A stretch of DNA of 64,000 nt from Fischerella sp. CENA71 (GCA_024239075.1 JANBVI010000074.1:62001-126000), one strand, 5' to 3'. Shown: positions 19,062 to 29,497, numbered from the stretch's first letter. Notes: generated by a model from the sequence alone, not told the origin. A program made the numbers and translations.

Positions 19062-21242
19062 TCATTCCTTCAACTCTCCAAACTTGGGACTCCACCACCC
19101 TTTTTGTGTATTGAAATAAGCCACATCCTTATGTTTCTGATCACTGCGGGATTTGGGATTTGAACACCGCAGCATAGTTTTATTCTGCCCATCTTTGATA
19201 TAGCTGTACTCCTCCAAAGGTTTCTTGCAGATTGGACAAGGATATGTGGTGATATTAGCTGGAGGTTTTTGCAGATTTATATCTTTCTCTTTAGTTGTTT
19301 GAGAACGGGGTGCTTCCCAAGTTTTGGTGTATTCACTCCAAAACAAGACGACATTTTCACACCCGCTCATACATTTGAGAAAGTATTTCTTTTTGACTTT
19401 ATTACTAGGAATTTTGGCTAAATGGTTTTTGCACTGAGGACAGCGAGTTCTGGAAGTCTCAAATTTACGTCCAGTGACAGCTGCTGGTTTTGCGCCATTT
19501 GCTGAACTAGATGAACTCACAGGTACAGTTTTGGCTTTGATTAATGCTGGTGCAAAGTAATTCTGATGCCAATTTGTCAGATAATGCTGCCAGGGTTGTT
19601 TTCCAGAAGCGATCGCATCAAGAGCATCTTCCATTTTGGCAGTAAATTCTGTTTCTAATAAATCTGGTAAGGCTTTTTGCAAAAAATCATCGACTTCTAA
19701 ACCCAAACTTGTTGGTTGGAGGTTTTCTTTCGTCAGCTGGACGTAATCTCGTTTTTTTAAAGTTGCGATTGTAGGAGAATAGGTACTTGGGCGACCAATA
19801 CCTTTACGCTCCATCAGTTGGACTAATTTTGGTTCGCTGTAACGTGGTGGCGGTTGAGTTTGTTTTTTCTCATGGTCTGCATTCTCCAAACTCAACATCT
19901 GTCCTTTTTGCAAGTTAGGCAGAATTGTATCTTTGCTAAGGTTTGACCAGTAGCGAGTATAACCGAGAAACTCGACTATTTGTCCTCTAGCTTGCCAGAG
20001 CAAATCTCCAGACTGCGTAACGACGAGAGTTTTCCGCAGAATTGCGGGACGACATTGGGAGGCGATCGCTCGTTTCCAAATCAACACATACAAGTTAAAC
20101 TCGTCAGTCGTCAGTTCTACTCGCAATTGAGCGGAAGGACGAAACACATCTGTGGGGCGAATCGCTTCGTGTGCTTCCTGTGCTGTTTTACTACTGCGAT
20201 GTCTGGCTGTTTGCGGTGGGACATTTTCTGGATCATTTTGCTCTAACCATTTACGCGCACTGGCGCAGAACTCTGGACTCAACATCACTGAGTCTGTTCG
20301 CATGTAAGTAATTAAACCCGCCTCATACAACTTTTGAGCGACAAGCATTGTCTTTTCAGGCGCAAATCGCAATCTGGAACCAGCAGCTTGCTGAAGTGTC
20401 GAGGTGATGAAGGGTGGAGGTGGTTGGCGATTAACGGTTTTTCCTTCATATTGCACAACTTGATGGGGATGGCGTTTCGCTTCCTCAACTAAGCGCGTGG
20501 CTTCAGCTTCCGAAAGCACACGGGTAGACTCGGTAATTTCTGTTGCCTTTACCGCCGTATCATCATGAACTTCAGTTTCCGGCTTTGCTTCTTCTTGAGG
20601 AGCATTGACTGTTCCTTTGTAAAAAGCGCGGAACCCTTCAGCGTAGTCTACCCAAACACTCCAATAATCTTGGGGAACAAAAGAGACAATTTCTCTCTCG
20701 CGTTGACAAATTAAGTGTAAAGTAGCACTTTGGACTCTTCCAACGCTCTTGGCTCCATTATTTAACGCCCAAACTAAGGGACTACCTTTATAACCTACCA
20801 GCTTATCCAAGCAATCTCGACACAATCCGGCTCCAATCAAGTTAAAGTCAAGTTTTCTCGGATTGGCGATCGCCGCTCTAACAGCAGATTCTGTAATCTC
20901 TGTATAAACAACTCGTTTTGGTTCTTTTAATCCTAAAGCTTCTTTGAGGTGCCAAGCGATCGTTTCCCCTTCTCGATCTGGATCTGTGGCTAAGATCACT
21001 TCTTTGACTTGTTTAACAGCAGTCTTCAGTTGTTGAATTGTTTCCTTTGCTTGCTGATTACGGGGTATGTAGCGACACTCCACCCGCTCACCATCCATAG
21101 TAAAGCCCAGAGAATCTTCACCTTCATTGCTGAGTTCCCGGATATGACCACAACTAGCACGCACAATCCACTCAGATCCAAGAATTTGACTGAGTTTTTT
21201 AACTTTTCCAGGAGATTCAACAACAAGAAGGCGTTTAGGCAT
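19062..21242 (-). CDS. topA: Type IA DNA topoisomerase (topoisomerase I)
   Basis: The enzyme relaxes negative supercoils through a 5'-phosphotyrosine intermediate. The 726-aa product has an N-terminal Toprim domain (RLLVVESPGKVKKLSQILG, ATDPDREGETIAWHL) and the SVGRVQSATL segment. The active-site Tyr lies in GLITYMRTDS, and GIGRPSTYSPTIATLKKRDY follows. At the C terminus there are two cysteine-rich zinc-ribbon-like modules (CPQCKNHLAKI, then CMSGCENV; CPICKKPLEEY). Its length is somewhat short of the longest cyanobacterial topA proteins. A neighbouring ureF starts divergently. A second type IA enzyme may exist elsewhere, so the symbol is probable rather than certain. Confidence 0.9.
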   Translation of the reverse strand: MPKRLLVVESPGKVKKLSQILGSEWIVRASCGHIRELSNEGEDSLGFTMDGERVECRYIPRNQQAKETIQQLKTAVKQVKEVILATDPDREGETIAWHLKEALGLKEPKRVVYTEITESAVRAAIANPRKLDFNLIGAGLCRDCLDKLVGYKGSPLVWALNNGAKSVGRVQSATLHLICQREREIVSFVPQDYWSVWVDYAEGFRAFYKGTVNAPQEEAKPETEVHDDTAVKATEITESTRVLSEAEATRLVEEAKRHPHQVVQYEGKTVNRQPPPPFITSTLQQAAGSRLRFAPEKTMLVAQKLYEAGLITYMRTDSVMLSPEFCASARKWLEQNDPENVPPQTARHRSSKTAQEAHEAIRPTDVFRPSAQLRVELTTDEFNLYVLIWKRAIASQCRPAILRKTLVVTQSGDLLWQARGQIVEFLGYTRYWSNLSKDTILPNLQKGQMLSLENADHEKKQTQPPPRYSEPKLVQLMERKGIGRPSTYSPTIATLKKRDYVQLTKENLQPTSLGLEVDDFLQKALPDLLETEFTAKMEDALDAIASGKQPWQHYLTNWHQNYFAPALIKAKTVPVSSSSSANGAKPAAVTGRKFETSRTRCPQCKNHLAKIPSNKVKKKYFLKCMSGCENVVLFWSEYTKTWEAPRSQTTKEKDINLQKPPANITTYPCPICKKPLEEYSYIKDGQNKTMLRCSNPKSRSDQKHKDVAYFNTQKGWWSPKFGELKE

Positions 21243-21399
21243 GATACCTGAACTATGGATGTGGCTTAAAAATAAGTTCTTAGTTTTTTATAGTACACTT
21301 GTTTGGTGTTTTTGAAGAGGTAACAGGGAACACCTACTAGTGTGGTAAGATACCTTGGTACATGACCAAAGGCAATTGACACTCCCACGCCAAAAACAG

Positions 21400-22095
21400 A
21401 TGCACATAGACACCATCACTCTTAGCGATCCTAATCTGTTGTGTCTGTTGCAACTGGCTAGTCCAGCTTTACCTGTAGGCGGATATAGTTATTCTGAAGG
21501 TTTAGAAACTTTAGTTGAAGATGGCGCGATCGCTCATCCGAAAAATCTCAAACATTGGATAGAAATGGAATTGCGTTATGGGGCGATTCGCATCGAAGCA
21601 GCTGTGATGATCCGAGGCTATCATTCAGTACAGGCGAGAGATTTGGAGAGTTTATCTAGTTGGAATAATTGGTTATCAGCGGCGAGGGAAACCGAAGAAT
21701 TACGCGCTTCGAGTTTGGGAATGGGGCGATCGCTCATGCGTTTGCTAGTCGAATTACAACCACAAATTCAAGCGATCGCCGATGCTGTGGGTAATTCTTG
21801 TAATTATGCGATCGCTTTTAGTATTGCTGCTACCCATTGGCAAATAAATATACAAGCAGCCTTACTAGGATATCTATATTCTTGGGCAAATAATTTAATT
21901 ACCGCCGGAGTCAAACTCGTTCCTCTTGGTCAAACTTCCGGACAAAAATTATTACTAGAACTACAGCCTTTACTTAGTCACGCTACAGCACAAATTCTAA
22001 ATTTAGAAGATGATGAACTCAGTTGCTGTACTTGGGGTTTATCTTTGGCGAGTATGAGACATGAAACGCTGTATACAAGGCTGTTTAGGAGCTAG
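21400..22095 (+). CDS. ureF: Urease accessory protein UreF
   Basis: UreF works with UreD and UreG in nickel insertion into urease. The 231-aa sequence has the family start [21 protein letters not shown] and the conserved [20 protein letters not shown]. It is all-helical as expected. The ATG at 21400 ([12 protein letters not shown]) is preferred to an upstream TTG because family similarity begins there. ureG, which normally follows, is absent. Instead an HD hydrolase starts five bases after the stop, with an SD (AGGAG) inside the ureF end, so these two genes are probably co-transcribed. Confidence 0.93.
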   Translation: MHIDTITLSDPNLLCLLQLASPALPVGGYSYSEGLETLVEDGAIAHPKNLKHWIEMELRYGAIRIEAAVMIRGYHSVQARDLESLSSWNNWLSAARETEELRASSLGMGRSLMRLLVELQPQIQAIADAVGNSCNYAIAFSIAATHWQINIQAALLGYLYSWANNLITAGVKLVPLGQTSGQKLLLELQPLLSHATAQILNLEDDELSCCTWGLSLASMRHETLYTRLFRS

Positions 22096-22100
22096 TCAAT

Positions 22101-22700
22101 ATGCAAATTAACCGACTGACTCAACAAATTCAATTCATCATAGAAATTGACAAACTCAAACAAATTTTGCGTCAAACTCTGCTGACAGATAGCTCGCGTC
22201 GGGAAAACAGTGCAGAACACTCTTGGCATATCGCAATCATGGCGATAATCTTAGCAGAATATGCCCCAGCCGGAACTGACATTCTACGGGCGATAAAAAT
22301 GTTGCTCATTCACGATTTAGTTGAAATACATGCAGGTGATACCTTCTGTTATGATTTGCAAGGCAATTTGAGCAAAGCAGAAAAAGAAACTGAAGCAGCA
22401 GAAAAACTATTCGGACTTTTACCTGTGGATCAAGAAAGCGAGTTACGTTCTTTGTGGGAAGAATTTGAACTACAGCAAACACCAACTGCTCATTTTGCCG
22501 CAGCTTTAGACCGTATCCAACCTGTACTGCACAATCAGCAAACCCAAGGCGGGACTTGGCGCATTCATAATATTTCCCGTGATCAAGTCATGCGGCGCGT
22601 AGCCCCGGTAGAAGCAGGTACGCCCGAATTATGGCCTTTTGTTCAGCAATTGATAGATGATTGTGTTGCAGCAGGTTATTTGCAAACCCTTACCAAATGA
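22101..22700 (+). CDS. HD-domain phosphohydrolase (YfbR/5'-nucleotidase-like)
   Basis: A metal-dependent hydrolase of the HD superfamily, 199 aa. The metal ligands are visible as ENSAEHSWHIAIMA (first His), MLLIHDLVEIHAGD (the HD pair) and a downstream Asp in FAAALDRIQPVLHN. The closest known groups hydrolyse deoxynucleoside monophosphates, but the substrate here is not determined by sequence. The gene overlaps the operon context of ureF (five-base spacing). There are no signal or membrane segments. Confidence 0.85.
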   Translation: MQINRLTQQIQFIIEIDKLKQILRQTLLTDSSRRENSAEHSWHIAIMAIILAEYAPAGTDILRAIKMLLIHDLVEIHAGDTFCYDLQGNLSKAEKETEAAEKLFGLLPVDQESELRSLWEEFELQQTPTAHFAAALDRIQPVLHNQQTQGGTWRIHNISRDQVMRRVAPVEAGTPELWPFVQQLIDDCVAAGYLQTLTK

Positions 22701-22793
22701 TCAATGACAAATAACCAACATCAGTGTATTCACTATTAATTTTCTAAAAACTTGTTACATTAAAATTAAATCGCTTGACTGGAGTATTTATCC

Positions 22794-24137
22794 ATGCTTG
22801 AGGCGGGGCAAATATTGCGCGTTCGCGAAGCGACTCCACAAGAGTCTCGCTACCAACTCAAACAAAAATTGGGACAAAATGCAGGGCGTCAAACCTGGTT
22901 AGCTGAGGATCTCGCAACTCAACCAGCAGAATTAGTCATAGTCAAGTTTTTAGCGTTTGGTGATCAGGTACATTGGGATGATTTGAAACTGTTTGAGCGG
23001 GAAGCAGATGTTCTTAAACAATTAAACCATGCTCGTATTCCTAAGTATCGCGATTATTTTTCAATTGATGATCGTATTCTCTGGTTTGCTTTAGTTCAAC
23101 AATATATTCCTGGTTCATCTCTCAAAGAATTGCTCAATCAAAGACAAAAATTTACTGAAGAACAAGTCCGAAAAATTGCTTTTGATGTTTTAGAAATTCT
23201 GATTTATTTACACTCATTAATTCCCCATGTTTTACATCGGGATATTAAACCAAGTAATTTAATTTTGGGTGAAGATCAACAAGTTTATTTGGTTGATTTT
23301 GGTGCAGTACAAGACCGAGCCACAGCCCAAGGAGCTACTTTTACAGTAGTGGGGACTTATGGATATGCACCCATCGAACAATTTGGTGGTCGAGCAGTTC
23401 CAGCTTCCGATCTTTATGCTTTGGGAGCAACATTAATTCATTTAGTTACAGGTACTTCTCCCGCCGATTTACCCCAGCGAAATATGCGGATTCATTTCAG
23501 CGATCGCACTAATTTAAGTCCTCATTTTCTGCATTGGCTAGAAACCCTCACCGAACCAGATGTAGAACAAAGATTTGACACAGCGCATCAAGCTTTAGAA
23601 GTTCTCAACAGTCGTCTAACCACTCACTCTCCTGGTATAATTTCTCAACCTCATGGTAGCCGCATTCACCTTAAAAAAACAGCTAATTATCTAGCAATTA
23701 AAATTCCCGCACGAGGAATACAATCTTCCGATAGTTTTTTGTTATTTTTTGTGAGTTTATGGTATGGAATTCTGCTTTTATTCACAAGAGGTATTTTCCA
23801 TCCTTTTTTATTAATTCATTGGATGGTTGGTTTATTACCACTGAGTATGTTGCTATTTCCTGCTTTTGGAGAAGTATATATTCGTTTTGATCATAAATAT
23901 TTTTTCATGGAGTGGGAATTATTTGGTCAATGCTATCGCAGAAAGCGAGGAAATACTTCAGCTATTGATGATGTTTGTATCAACCGTGAATCAATTTCTC
24001 TGAATCATCGACCCTTGATGGCAATTAGCATTGAAGCAGGAGTTCAAAAATACAAATTTGGTGCATTTAGTCCAGAAATAGCTGATGTCGAACAGCAGTG
24101 GTTAATTAAAGAAATCAAAGATTGGTTAGGTCTTTAA
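22794..24137 (+). CDS. Serine/threonine protein kinase with C-terminal membrane region
   Basis: A Hanks-type kinase of 447 aa. The kinase domain spans about residues 17-285: the ATP-binding Lys lies in LVIVKFLAFG, the catalytic loop is LHRDIKPSNLILG, the metal-binding motif is VDFGAVQ (DFG), and the activation segment is followed by GTYGYAPIEQF. The glycine loop (KLGQNAGRQTWLAED) is degenerate relative to GxGxxG. After a linker there are two membrane helices (about 315-360) and a C-terminal cytosolic part of about 85 residues with no known fold. This architecture is common among cyanobacterial Spk proteins. The substrate is unknown. Confidence 0.9.
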   Translation: MLEAGQILRVREATPQESRYQLKQKLGQNAGRQTWLAEDLATQPAELVIVKFLAFGDQVHWDDLKLFEREADVLKQLNHARIPKYRDYFSIDDRILWFALVQQYIPGSSLKELLNQRQKFTEEQVRKIAFDVLEILIYLHSLIPHVLHRDIKPSNLILGEDQQVYLVDFGAVQDRATAQGATFTVVGTYGYAPIEQFGGRAVPASDLYALGATLIHLVTGTSPADLPQRNMRIHFSDRTNLSPHFLHWLETLTEPDVEQRFDTAHQALEVLNSRLTTHSPGIISQPHGSRIHLKKTANYLAIKIPARGIQSSDSFLLFFVSLWYGILLLFTRGIFHPFLLIHWMVGLLPLSMLLFPAFGEVYIRFDHKYFFMEWELFGQCYRRKRGNTSAIDDVCINRESISLNHRPLMAISIEAGVQKYKFGAFSPEIADVEQQWLIKEIKDWLGL

Positions 24138-24437
24138 TTAAGAAGGTGTAACACCACTAACAGTTTATACTTACGTAAAAAAAATCAGTCTCATCTATTC
24201 TAAAACTTGATCTTTAGCAAAATTTACTTAAAGATCGTCATAATTATATGGTGATCTACTAGACTAATTGATAGAATTACTGTAAGTAGAATTATCAGGT
24301 AAGAACTAGATAGTCCCCTATATTTACTTAGATATTGCTTTTTTAATATTTAGACGCAATTTAATTACACACATTATTTGTTTTTCTATTCCCCGTTTTT
24401 ATTGCTGCTGATTTAAAAAACTATATAAGAATAAGCA
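24138..24437. other. AT-rich spacer without recognised features
   Basis: About 300 bp, AT-rich. No gene, RNA or clear repeat is seen. The right end (TATATAAGAATAAGCA) presumably holds the start signals of the downstream hypothetical gene. Confidence 0.4.
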
Positions 24438-24911
24438 ATGATCAATTTAATTGACGCAGAGAATAATAACACAAGCACCACAGCCGCTATCAGGCGATTA
24501 GTAAGGGCGATTAACCTTTCCAAGGGTCAATTTTCCTTACTTTTAGCTTGCTGTAACTCTCCCAACAAACAGCACTTACTGAGTTTGTTACATGAATTTT
24601 CACCAATAGCGATCGCGGAATTGTCTTTGTCAGCTTCCGCAGAAAATCTATATACCAGTATTACCAACACCCTTGGTTCTAAACAGCCTGAAGCTTTAAT
24701 GGTACATAGTTTAGAGTCGGTGATCGCAATTAATCAACTCATCATTTCCACCAATTTAATGCGCGATGAGCTTGCTAAACAGTTTCAGTTTCCCTTGGTG
24801 CTGTGGGTAAACGATGAAATCCTGCGAAAACTCATCCTGTTAGCGCCAGACCTTAAAGACTGGGCGGCTACAACTATTAGATTTGATTTGCCCGATCATG
24901 TATTAGTTTGA
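24438..24911 (+). CDS. Hypothetical protein resembling the N-terminus of cyanobacterial AAA/TPR-type proteins
   Basis: The 157-aa product begins MINLIDAENNNTSTTAAIRR and continues with an alternating helix/strand pattern (FSLLLACCNSPNKQHLLSLL, EALMVHSLESVIAINQLI, FPLVLWVNDEILRKLILLAP). This resembles the N-terminal AAA-like region of much longer cyanobacterial proteins that continue into TPR repeats. Here the frame ends with a TGA soon after DHVLV, and no TPR region follows. It may therefore be a truncated remnant of a larger gene, or a short stand-alone protein. No function is proposed. The ATG has a weak upstream purine stretch. Confidence 0.55.
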   Translation: MINLIDAENNNTSTTAAIRRLVRAINLSKGQFSLLLACCNSPNKQHLLSLLHEFSPIAIAELSLSASAENLYTSITNTLGSKQPEALMVHSLESVIAINQLIISTNLMRDELAKQFQFPLVLWVNDEILRKLILLAPDLKDWAATTIRFDLPDHVLV

Positions 24912-25272
24912 ATAGCTGGCGATCGTATTTTTGTATTTTAGTGTCTGTCCAAAGTCACAACTTTCATCAACTTACAGCGAGTGATCTTTGGAAATACTCT
25001 GCGCCTCTTTGCGCTGACTTTGCGTCCCTCTGCGTTTAAAATCGCTATTCACCTATAACTTTACATAAATACAATTTAGGAACAAAAGCTCAAGCTATTT
25101 CCGTCCAGTTTTATATCTGTGTTTACAAAAAACACGTAATAAACATCCTGATTAACTCAACAATCAGGTGATATATAGATTTATCTTTGGATATTTCTGC
25201 TATTTGTCATTAGTGAAGCTTTGACTAATGACTATAGCTAACTATGATTGAATTTATTTGGCATTATTTCCC
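24912..25272. other. Spacer with CTCTGCG-type repeats
   Basis: About 360 bp without a credible gene. It contains the low-complexity block CTCTGCGCCTCTTTGCGCTG...CTTTGCGTCCCTCTGCGTTT, of the same kind as the block at about 10945-10985, and a short TTTGTCATTAGTGAAGC heptamer-like piece near the right end. Confidence 0.5.
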
Positions 25273-26688
25273 ATGAAAACCAGCATTAAAACTTATATTA
25301 CCACCAAACAAATAAAATTTCTCACTGCTTTGATATTAACTGGCATTTTGTCTGTTGGTAGCAATTTCACATTATTAAAGAGTGCTACTGCTGCTCCCAG
25401 AAATGTTTTGCCAGAAAAAGTAAATGAAATTTTAGACATCAATCATAAAAGTAACGGTTTACCTTTACCAGTAGCAAGGGCTGTACTGCGAGATGTATCG
25501 CGCACTCAGGGAGTTTTACCCAGTAAGTTGAAAATTGCTGAATACCATCAACAAACTTGGTCAGATGGTTGTTTAGGACTGGCTAAACCAGATGAACTTT
25601 GTACCCAAGCTTTGGTTCCGGGTTGGCGGGTAATCGTATCTAATGGGACTCAAAACTGGATTTATCACACTAATAGTAACGGACGTTCTTTACGTTTAGC
25701 TAATCCTGCTACTTCTGTAAATAGCCAATCAAAAAATTTACCCACTTCTGTGAAAAATGCTGTTTTAGCTGCTGCATCCCAACTGACAAAATTGCCTACT
25801 TCTAAAATACGCATTGTTAACTTTAAACAAATTACCACAGATGGCTGTTTAGGTTTAGGACGCCCTGACGAGGCCTGTATTGCAATTGCCCAGCAGGCTT
25901 GGGAAGTCAATTTGCAAGCAAGAAAACAACGTTTAGTTTATCGCGCTAATCGTGATGGTTCTCAAGTCAGACTCAATCAAAATGCAAGCAGTAGCGCTTT
26001 ACCGAAATCTATCTCTGATGCGATTTTGGCAGATGCAGAAGAAGAGTTAGGAGTACCATTCTCTCGACTGCGGATAGTTGGAGTAGAACGGCGAGAATGG
26101 CCAGATCGTTGTCTAGGTATTAGCGAACCACTGATTTTATGTGCGCCAAGTATTGTACCTGGTTGGCGAGTAACTGTCAGCGATGGAAAACAACGTTTGG
26201 TTTACCGAGTTGGTGAACCAGATACGATTAGGCTAGATAAACAAGCTAGTAAGATTACTGCTAATAATAATCTTAAACCTGCGCCAATTCCCACTAGCGA
26301 GTTACCGCCGCTTTTAGAAAGTGGCGTAGTTTTTCGTCAAATTTCTAGTGGTGGTTTTGCTGGTAGAACCTACGAAACTGTTTTATTGGATGATGGACTT
26401 TTGATTCGGACTCGCATCGGTGATGCTAACGATTCTGAACGTAGTGTTCGCCGTGTTTCTTTACAGAAGTTACGACAGTTTCAGCAATTGCTAGAAGAGA
26501 AAGGAGCCAAGGAATTTCAGAATCTCAGTTATCCTGCGCCTTCTGGTGCAGCCGATTACATGATTTATACTCTGACTAGTAGCGATGGTACGGTTCAATA
26601 CAACGATATTTCTCAGAATCGCTTACCGCAGAATTTACAAGTTATAGTTGCAGCGTGGAATCAGCTTATTGGAGAGGCGCAGGGGTGA
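25273..26688 (+). CDS. Exported protein with three copies of an approximately 80-residue domain
   Basis: The 471-aa product begins with a signal peptide or anchor (basic start, hydrophobic FLTALILTGILSVGSNFTLL, residues about 14-35). Three tandem modules follow (about 55-145, 150-235 and 240-325). Each has a helical LP..V..AVL.D half and a Cys-containing half with W.DGCLGL..PDE.C / PGWRV.V..G.Q...YR. The paired cysteines in each module suggest a disulfide, as expected outside the cytosol. A C-terminal domain of about 120 residues (GGFAGRTYETVLLDDGLLIR, later SGAADYMIYTLTSSDG) is different. The ATG at 25273 is preferred to a TTG 15 bases upstream. The function is unknown. Confidence 0.75.
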   Translation: MKTSIKTYITTKQIKFLTALILTGILSVGSNFTLLKSATAAPRNVLPEKVNEILDINHKSNGLPLPVARAVLRDVSRTQGVLPSKLKIAEYHQQTWSDGCLGLAKPDELCTQALVPGWRVIVSNGTQNWIYHTNSNGRSLRLANPATSVNSQSKNLPTSVKNAVLAAASQLTKLPTSKIRIVNFKQITTDGCLGLGRPDEACIAIAQQAWEVNLQARKQRLVYRANRDGSQVRLNQNASSSALPKSISDAILADAEEELGVPFSRLRIVGVERREWPDRCLGISEPLILCAPSIVPGWRVTVSDGKQRLVYRVGEPDTIRLDKQASKITANNNLKPAPIPTSELPPLLESGVVFRQISSGGFAGRTYETVLLDDGLLIRTRIGDANDSERSVRRVSLQKLRQFQQLLEEKGAKEFQNLSYPAPSGAADYMIYTLTSSDGTVQYNDISQNRLPQNLQVIVAAWNQLIGEAQG

Positions 26689-27040
26689 TTAAAAAATAAA
26701 TAGGCAATAGGGGAAATCCCTATAACTAATAGCATTCACGAAAACCTTAATAGAAATACAGATAGTGTAGAGACGCGTAGCAAGATCCCGCAGGGTAATT
26801 TCGCGTCTCTACAAATTTATGCGATCGCGGATCTTCAATAAGTGCGTCATGGAATCATGATTAGAAGTTCTATATCATCTAGTTAAATGCGATCGCCTAT
26901 CTCCAGAAGTTCGAGAAATGATTTGTTGCGTCACGGCTATCTGTTGAGAAAGATGAGTAAATAACCTCAAATGCGATCGCTATTAACAGAAATTTCCAAT
27001 TCTTGGATTAACGTAAAATTAGCGCTTCATAAGACTCATC
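26689..27040. other. Spacer with hairpin and HIP1 sites
   Basis: About 350 bp. It contains the hairpin TGTAGAGACGCG...CGCGTCTCTACA (26766-26813), similar to the core of the MITEs in this window but without their ends, and several GCGATCGC HIP1 sites. No convincing gene. Confidence 0.55.
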
Positions 27041-27193
27041 ATGAAAGAGACAGCAGCACAGATATTAGTTCGCACAGCCCAAAGATGGTACTCGATCCGC
27101 CACTTAGATTCAGATACAAGAAAGCGACTTATGGCTTTAAGCGAAGAGGATTTTCAGGTTGAATACAAGAAGCTAGTTAAACCAGTAGCTTGA
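27041..27193 (+). CDS. Small 50-aa protein convergent with the recombinase
   Basis: The ORF begins MKETAAQILVRTAQRWYSIR and ends KKLVKPVA, 50 aa, basic and probably helical. It overlaps the 3' end of the recombinase gene by 17 bp in convergent orientation. No homologue is recognised and there is no clear ribosome site. Its place beside a large serine recombinase raises the idea of a small accessory or directionality factor, which is inference from position only. It may also be spurious. Confidence 0.4.
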   Translation: MKETAAQILVRTAQRWYSIRHLDSDTRKRLMALSEEDFQVEYKKLVKPVA

Positions 27194-28547
27194 TTTCCAG
27201 TATCTTGCCATTTAGAACTTTCACATAATCAACCAATTCTTTGTAGATTGGTTGTTTGTCTAGCCAAGACAATTCGCCCCAATAACCAATGTTTCCAAGG
27301 CAGGTAGTTAGTGTTTTTACTAAGTCAGTACTTACCTGCTTTGCTGCAACCTCTGTTTGCTTAAGTACTTGTATTTCTAGCAAGGTTTGTTCAATTGCGT
27401 TTTGAATAATGGGATTTTGGGGCAATAGTTTCAGCGCTTTTAATTGCTCTTGCCTAGCGATTAACTCAGGACTATCTTCAAATGAAGAAGATAAATTTGC
27501 TACTGTGTATTTTCGGATTTCCTCATATCGAGCAGCTAAAGCAGCGTCTACGGCTGAAATAATATCTGGCAGATATGTACTAGTTTTGTTTGTACAAAAA
27601 GCATCTCCGAGATTTTCGTGTTTTTTGCACCTGATGCGATAAGTTGACCATTTGATTTTTTTACAAAAGCATTTGTATCCACAGTCACCACAAATAATTT
27701 TCCCTACTAAGGGTAATGGCTCTTTAGCACTATCCTTGTTGTTGCCGTAACTGTATCTATTTCGGTTGTCTTCCAGTTTTTTCTTTATAAATTTAAATTT
27801 GTCGCTAGAAAGTAGTGGTTCGTGAGTATCTTGATGTATTTCCCACTTTTCGGGGTTGTTCAGATTTCCCTTGACATTGTAAGCAGTATGCCCTCGTAGT
27901 ACTGGGCTAGTTAGCCAGTAACGTAAACCCGCAGCTGTCCATGAAATACTATAAGTATCTAATATATGCTTGGCGGTACTTCTTAATGTGGCATTGCCAG
28001 ATAAAAAATAGTCAATGATTTCGGATGCGATCGCCCAGTTAGATTTACCCGATTCATGCAGCGTCATATCGGGTGCGTATTTCTCATCAATCCTGCGATA
28101 CCCAAAAGGTGGACGTGGGGATGCTTTTTTCTGTTCGCGGAAATAGTTCAACCCGTGCCTAATTCGATCTGAAAGTAATCTCGATTCAAATTCTGCCAAA
28201 CCTGCCATCTGATTAACACTGAACCAGCCAAAAGGTGATGATGGGTCAACAGGAGCATCCAGGACTATTAATTTTACTCCAAACTCTTCCAGGGTTACAA
28301 GCGATCGATGGATAGTAATCACACTCCGTGCTAATCGATCAATACGAGTGATCACAATTTCAGTTATTTTCCCTTGCTTGCACATGGCAAGCATATTGTT
28401 AAATTCCTTACGCTTCTCTGATCGCCCACTTTCAATATCTGAGAATACTAAGACAGCGCCTGCTTTCTCGACACGGGCTGTCTGTTGTTCCAAAGCATTT
28501 CCCTCATCTTGTTCTCTTGTGGATACTCTGACGTAACCGACTCGCAT
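27177..28547 (-). CDS. Large serine site-specific recombinase, XisF-like
   Basis: A 456-aa serine recombinase. The N-terminal catalytic domain (about 1-145) has VGYVRVSTREQDEGNALEQQ with the nucleophile Ser (residue 9) and the Arg-rich region TEIVITRIDRLARSVITIHR. The recombinase DNA-binding domain (about 155-255) includes PRPPFGYRR and LRGHTAYN. A zinc-ribbon domain (IICGDCGYKCFCKKI, later CKKHENLGDAFCTNK) and a coiled-coil end follow. This is the family of XisF, which excises the fdxN element in Anabaena heterocysts. The ATG lies only 37 bp from the break in the 3' part of nifH, so the protein most likely acts on that junction. No xisH/xisI-like partners are seen nearby. Confidence 0.92.
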   Translation of the reverse strand: MRVGYVRVSTREQDEGNALEQQTARVEKAGAVLVFSDIESGRSEKRKEFNNMLAMCKQGKITEIVITRIDRLARSVITIHRSLVTLEEFGVKLIVLDAPVDPSSPFGWFSVNQMAGLAEFESRLLSDRIRHGLNYFREQKKASPRPPFGYRRIDEKYAPDMTLHESGKSNWAIASEIIDYFLSGNATLRSTAKHILDTYSISWTAAGLRYWLTSPVLRGHTAYNVKGNLNNPEKWEIHQDTHEPLLSSDKFKFIKKKLEDNRNRYSYGNNKDSAKEPLPLVGKIICGDCGYKCFCKKIKWSTYRIRCKKHENLGDAFCTNKTSTYLPDIISAVDAALAARYEEIRKYTVANLSSSFEDSPELIARQEQLKALKLLPQNPIIQNAIEQTLLEIQVLKQTEVAAKQVSTDLVKTLTTCLGNIGYWGELSWLDKQPIYKELVDYVKVLNGKILEIKLLV

Positions 28548-28579
28548 AAATACTCATGATTAACTGACTCTTTTGTTAA

Positions 28580-29335
<756 letters not shown>

Positions 29336-29350
29336 TTAATACCGTAGTCA

Positions 29351-29432
29351 AAGGAGACACGGAGATACAAAGACACGGGGACACGGAGACATGGAGTATT
29401 TCTCCCCATCTCCCCTTCTCCCCTTCTCCCTT
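29351..29432. repeat. GC-rich palindromic repeat between nifH and nifD
   Basis: A G-rich arm (GGAGACACGGAGATACAAAG and on) followed by a C-rich arm (TCTCCCCATCTCCCCTTCTC) around a short TATT centre. It is the same repeat type as those inside nifE, coxB and the light-sensor kinase, in a more degenerate form. It may form a stem-loop in the nifHDK transcript. Confidence 0.65.
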
Positions 29433-29497
29433 TCTTCCCTAATCCTCCCTTCTATACCTGCAATTACCCTAACCCATAAGTCTAACCGAGGCAGACT

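Noticed and set aside
18923-19163. Short plus-strand open frames at the topA 3' end.
   Set aside because: They overlap the MITE and its flank and run antisense into topA; composition is not coding.
26971-27162. 63-codon frame overlapping the small ORF at 27041.
   Set aside because: Different frame, less protein-like; the 50-codon frame has a more convincing helical, basic product.
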